A stretch of 14,564 bases of DNA, from the NCBI GenBank assembly GCA_902491895.1, contig CABUJH010000047.1, positions 1 through 14,564 of the forward strand, written 5' to 3'. Shown one piece after another: positions 13,398-14,564 of this stretch. The position numbers and the translations under genes are program-made. Position 1 is the first letter of the stretch. Each line of letters opens with the position of its first letter. The notes beneath the pieces were generated by a model. That model was not told the origin of the DNA and did no database searches. It saw only the letters and a list, made by a program, of their open reading frames with translations. The stretch is from an uncultured Collinsella sp. (GTDB taxonomy: Bacteria > Actinomycetota > Coriobacteriia > Coriobacteriales > Coriobacteriaceae).

Positions 13398-14393
13398 ATG
13401 GGTGTTAACCTCTCCGGCCGTAGCTTCCTCAAGCTTCTCGACCTCACCACCGAGGAGATCGAGTACCTGCTCAAGCTCTCCAAGAACTTCAAGGATATGA
13501 AGCGCGCTGGCGTTCCGCACCGCTATCTCGAGGGCAAGAATATCGTTCTGCTCTTCCAGAAGACCTCCACTCGTACCCGCTGCGCCTTCGAGGTCGGCGG
13601 CATGGATCTGGGCATGGGCGTCACCTACCTCGATCCGGGTTCGTCGCAGATGGGCAAGAAGGAGTCCATCGAGGACACTGCCCGTGTTCTCGGCCGCATG
13701 TATGACGGCATCGAGTTCCGTGGCTTTGCCCAGGACGACGTCGAGGAGCTCGCTGCTAAGTCCGGCGTGCCCGTGTGGAACGGCCTGACCACTGAGTGGC
13801 ATCCCACCCAGATGCTCGCCGATATCCTGACCGTCCAGGAGAACTTCAACTACGACATCAAGGGCAAGACCCTCGTCTTCATGGGCGACTGCAAGAACAA
13901 CGTCGCTCGTTCCCTCATGGTCGTCTGCTCCAAGCTCGGCATGAACTTCGTGGCCTGCGGCCCCGAGGAGTGCATGCCCGCCGACGACGTCATCGAGGCC
14001 TGCAAGCCCATCGCCGAGGCCAACGGTTGCACCATCAAGCTGACCACCGACGTCAAGGACGGCGTCACCGGTGCCGACGTTATCTACACCGACGTGTGGG
14101 TCTCCATGGGCGAGCCCGACGAGGTCTGGGCCGAGCGCATCGCTCAGCTCACCCCGTATCGTGTCACCTCCGAGGTCATGGCTATGGCCAACCCGGGTGC
14201 CATCTTCCTGCACTGCCTGCCCAGCTTCCACGACACCAACACCACCATTGGCGCCGAGAAGTGCGAGCAGTTCGGCATCACCGAGCAGGAGGTCACCGAC
14301 GAGGTCTTCGAGAGCCCCGCTTCCAAGGTCTTCGACGAGGCCGAGAACCGCATGCACACCATCAAGGCTGTCATGTACGCCACGCTCAAGTAA
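13398..14393 (+). CDS. arcB: Ornithine carbamoyltransferase (catabolic)
   Basis: 331 aa, full length. In the deiminase pathway it splits citrulline with phosphate into ornithine and carbamoyl phosphate. Carbamoyl-phosphate site S57-T-R-T-R61, H135-P-T-Q138 and catalytic H272-C-L-P275 are present, as is the SMGE ornithine loop (236-239). The stretch QMGKKESIEDTARVLGRMYDG is close to the standard OTC pattern. The normal GDARNN segment reads GDCKNN here (163-168). AAAGGA (13384-13389) is eight bases from the ATG. Catabolic rather than anabolic use is inferred from arcA immediately upstream. Its codon use is slightly less extreme than arcA, with more T-ended codons. Confidence 0.97.
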   Translation: MGVNLSGRSFLKLLDLTTEEIEYLLKLSKNFKDMKRAGVPHRYLEGKNIVLLFQKTSTRTRCAFEVGGMDLGMGVTYLDPGSSQMGKKESIEDTARVLGRMYDGIEFRGFAQDDVEELAAKSGVPVWNGLTTEWHPTQMLADILTVQENFNYDIKGKTLVFMGDCKNNVARSLMVVCSKLGMNFVACGPEECMPADDVIEACKPIAEANGCTIKLTTDVKDGVTGADVIYTDVWVSMGEPDEVWAERIAQLTPYRVTSEVMAMANPGAIFLHCLPSFHDTNTTIGAEKCEQFGITEQEVTDEVFESPASKVFDEAENRMHTIKAVMYATLK

Positions 14394-14409
14394 GAGCATC
14401 TAGCATCTC

Positions 14410-14445
14410 GCTCGGGGTGTATTGCTGCACACCCCGAGCAGTTTT
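14410..14445 (+). terminator. Intrinsic terminator after arcB
   Basis: Perfect 11-base stem GCTCGGGGTGT (14410-14420) with ACACCCCGAGC (14429-14439), eight-base loop, then AG and TTTT (14442-14445). It lies 17 bases past the arcB stop. As another gene on the same strand starts 96 bases later, it may be partial. Confidence 0.8.
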
Positions 14446-14456
14446 ATCTGGTAATA

Positions 14457-14507
14457 ATCTCGCATCAAGCGGCAGGCACGGCACGGAAGAGCCGCTTCTG
14501 GCGAGAT
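14457..14507 (+). promoter_or_regulatory. Two-tier hairpin in the leader of the next gene
   Basis: Outer arms ATCTCGC (14457-14463) and GCGAGAT (14501-14507), inner arms AAGCGGC (14467-14473) and GCCGCTT (14491-14497), separated by symmetrical three-base internal loops (ATC/CTG). No T-run follows. It sits between the arcB terminator and the ribosome binding site of the gene at 14541. It may be a cis-regulatory RNA or a stabilising leader. Confidence 0.55.
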
Positions 14508-14540
14508 CAGTAAATGATTTATGAAGGGGGGATGAGAACT

Positions 14541-14564
14541 ATGACTGAGACCGCTAAGAAAAAG
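14541..14564 (+). CDS. Start of an unidentified gene, cut by the window edge
   Basis: Only eight codons are visible (MTETAKKK). The ATG at 14541 has the G-rich AAGGGGGGA (14524-14532) eight bases upstream, a usable ribosome binding site. A short, lysine-rich start would suit a membrane transporter with a cytoplasmic N-terminus. After arcAB an arginine/ornithine antiporter or YfcC/ArcD-type permease, or the carbamate kinase gene arcC, would be expected. The sequence in view cannot decide between them. Confidence 0.6.

Noticed and set aside
11907..14399. An 830-residue open frame on the minus strand opposite arcA and arcB
   Set aside because: It is an antisense shadow of two well-supported enzymes; their strong C/G third-base preference removes stop codons in that frame. 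The translation is Val/Gly/Leu/Asp/Glu-rich without recognisable domains.

Overview
The window looks like chromosome from a high-GC anaerobic actinobacterium of the Coriobacteriia, most likely Collinsella or a close relative. This is an inference from the GC-rich, C/G-ended codon use, the fermentative and arginine-catabolic gene content and general protein resemblance; no search was run.

Layout. (1) Positions 34-2257, minus strand: a gene cluster read right to left, consisting of a DJ-1/PfpI-family protein, a Maf nucleotide pyrophosphatase coupled to it by an ATGA overlap, and a P1/S58 (DmpA/NylC-like) N-terminal-nucleophile hydrolase. (2) Positions 2258-2837: a 580-base divergent intergenic region. 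It holds a promoter and operator-like dyad for the DJ-1 gene, two copies of a 46-base inverted-repeat element at an 80-base period, and a promoter followed by a strong intrinsic terminator that precedes the next operon. (3) Positions 2838-6851, plus strand: an EamA/DMT permease, a GH1 6-phospho-beta-glucosidase and a beta-glucoside PTS EIIBC, together a beta-glucoside uptake and cleavage module. (4) About 7007-7460: a deleted, decayed IS3-family element. (5) Positions 7495-11501, minus strand: polyphosphate kinase 1 with an unusual tail of about 165 residues, a strong terminator, then a RumA/RlmD-type 23S rRNA uracil-C5 methyltransferase. (6) Positions 11528-12050: an AT-rich divergent regulatory region with several dyads. 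(7) Positions 12051-14564, plus strand: arginine deiminase pathway genes arcA and arcB, an intrinsic terminator, a two-tier leader hairpin and the first eight codons of another gene.

How the genes work together. The PTS protein would import and phosphorylate beta-glucosides using an EIIA supplied in trans, and the GH1 enzyme would split the 6-phospho-glycoside inside the cell. ArcA and ArcB turn arginine into ornithine and carbamoyl phosphate, from which a carbamate kinase (not in view) would make ATP. The remaining genes are housekeeping: rRNA modification, nucleotide-pool cleaning, polyphosphate synthesis and protein or peptide maintenance.

No CRISPR array, prophage, toxin-antitoxin pair or obvious defence system was seen. 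The least ordinary items are the PPK1 C-terminal extension, the paired repeat element with its core in opposite orientation, the terminator in front of the beta-glucoside operon, and the dyad-rich arc control region.
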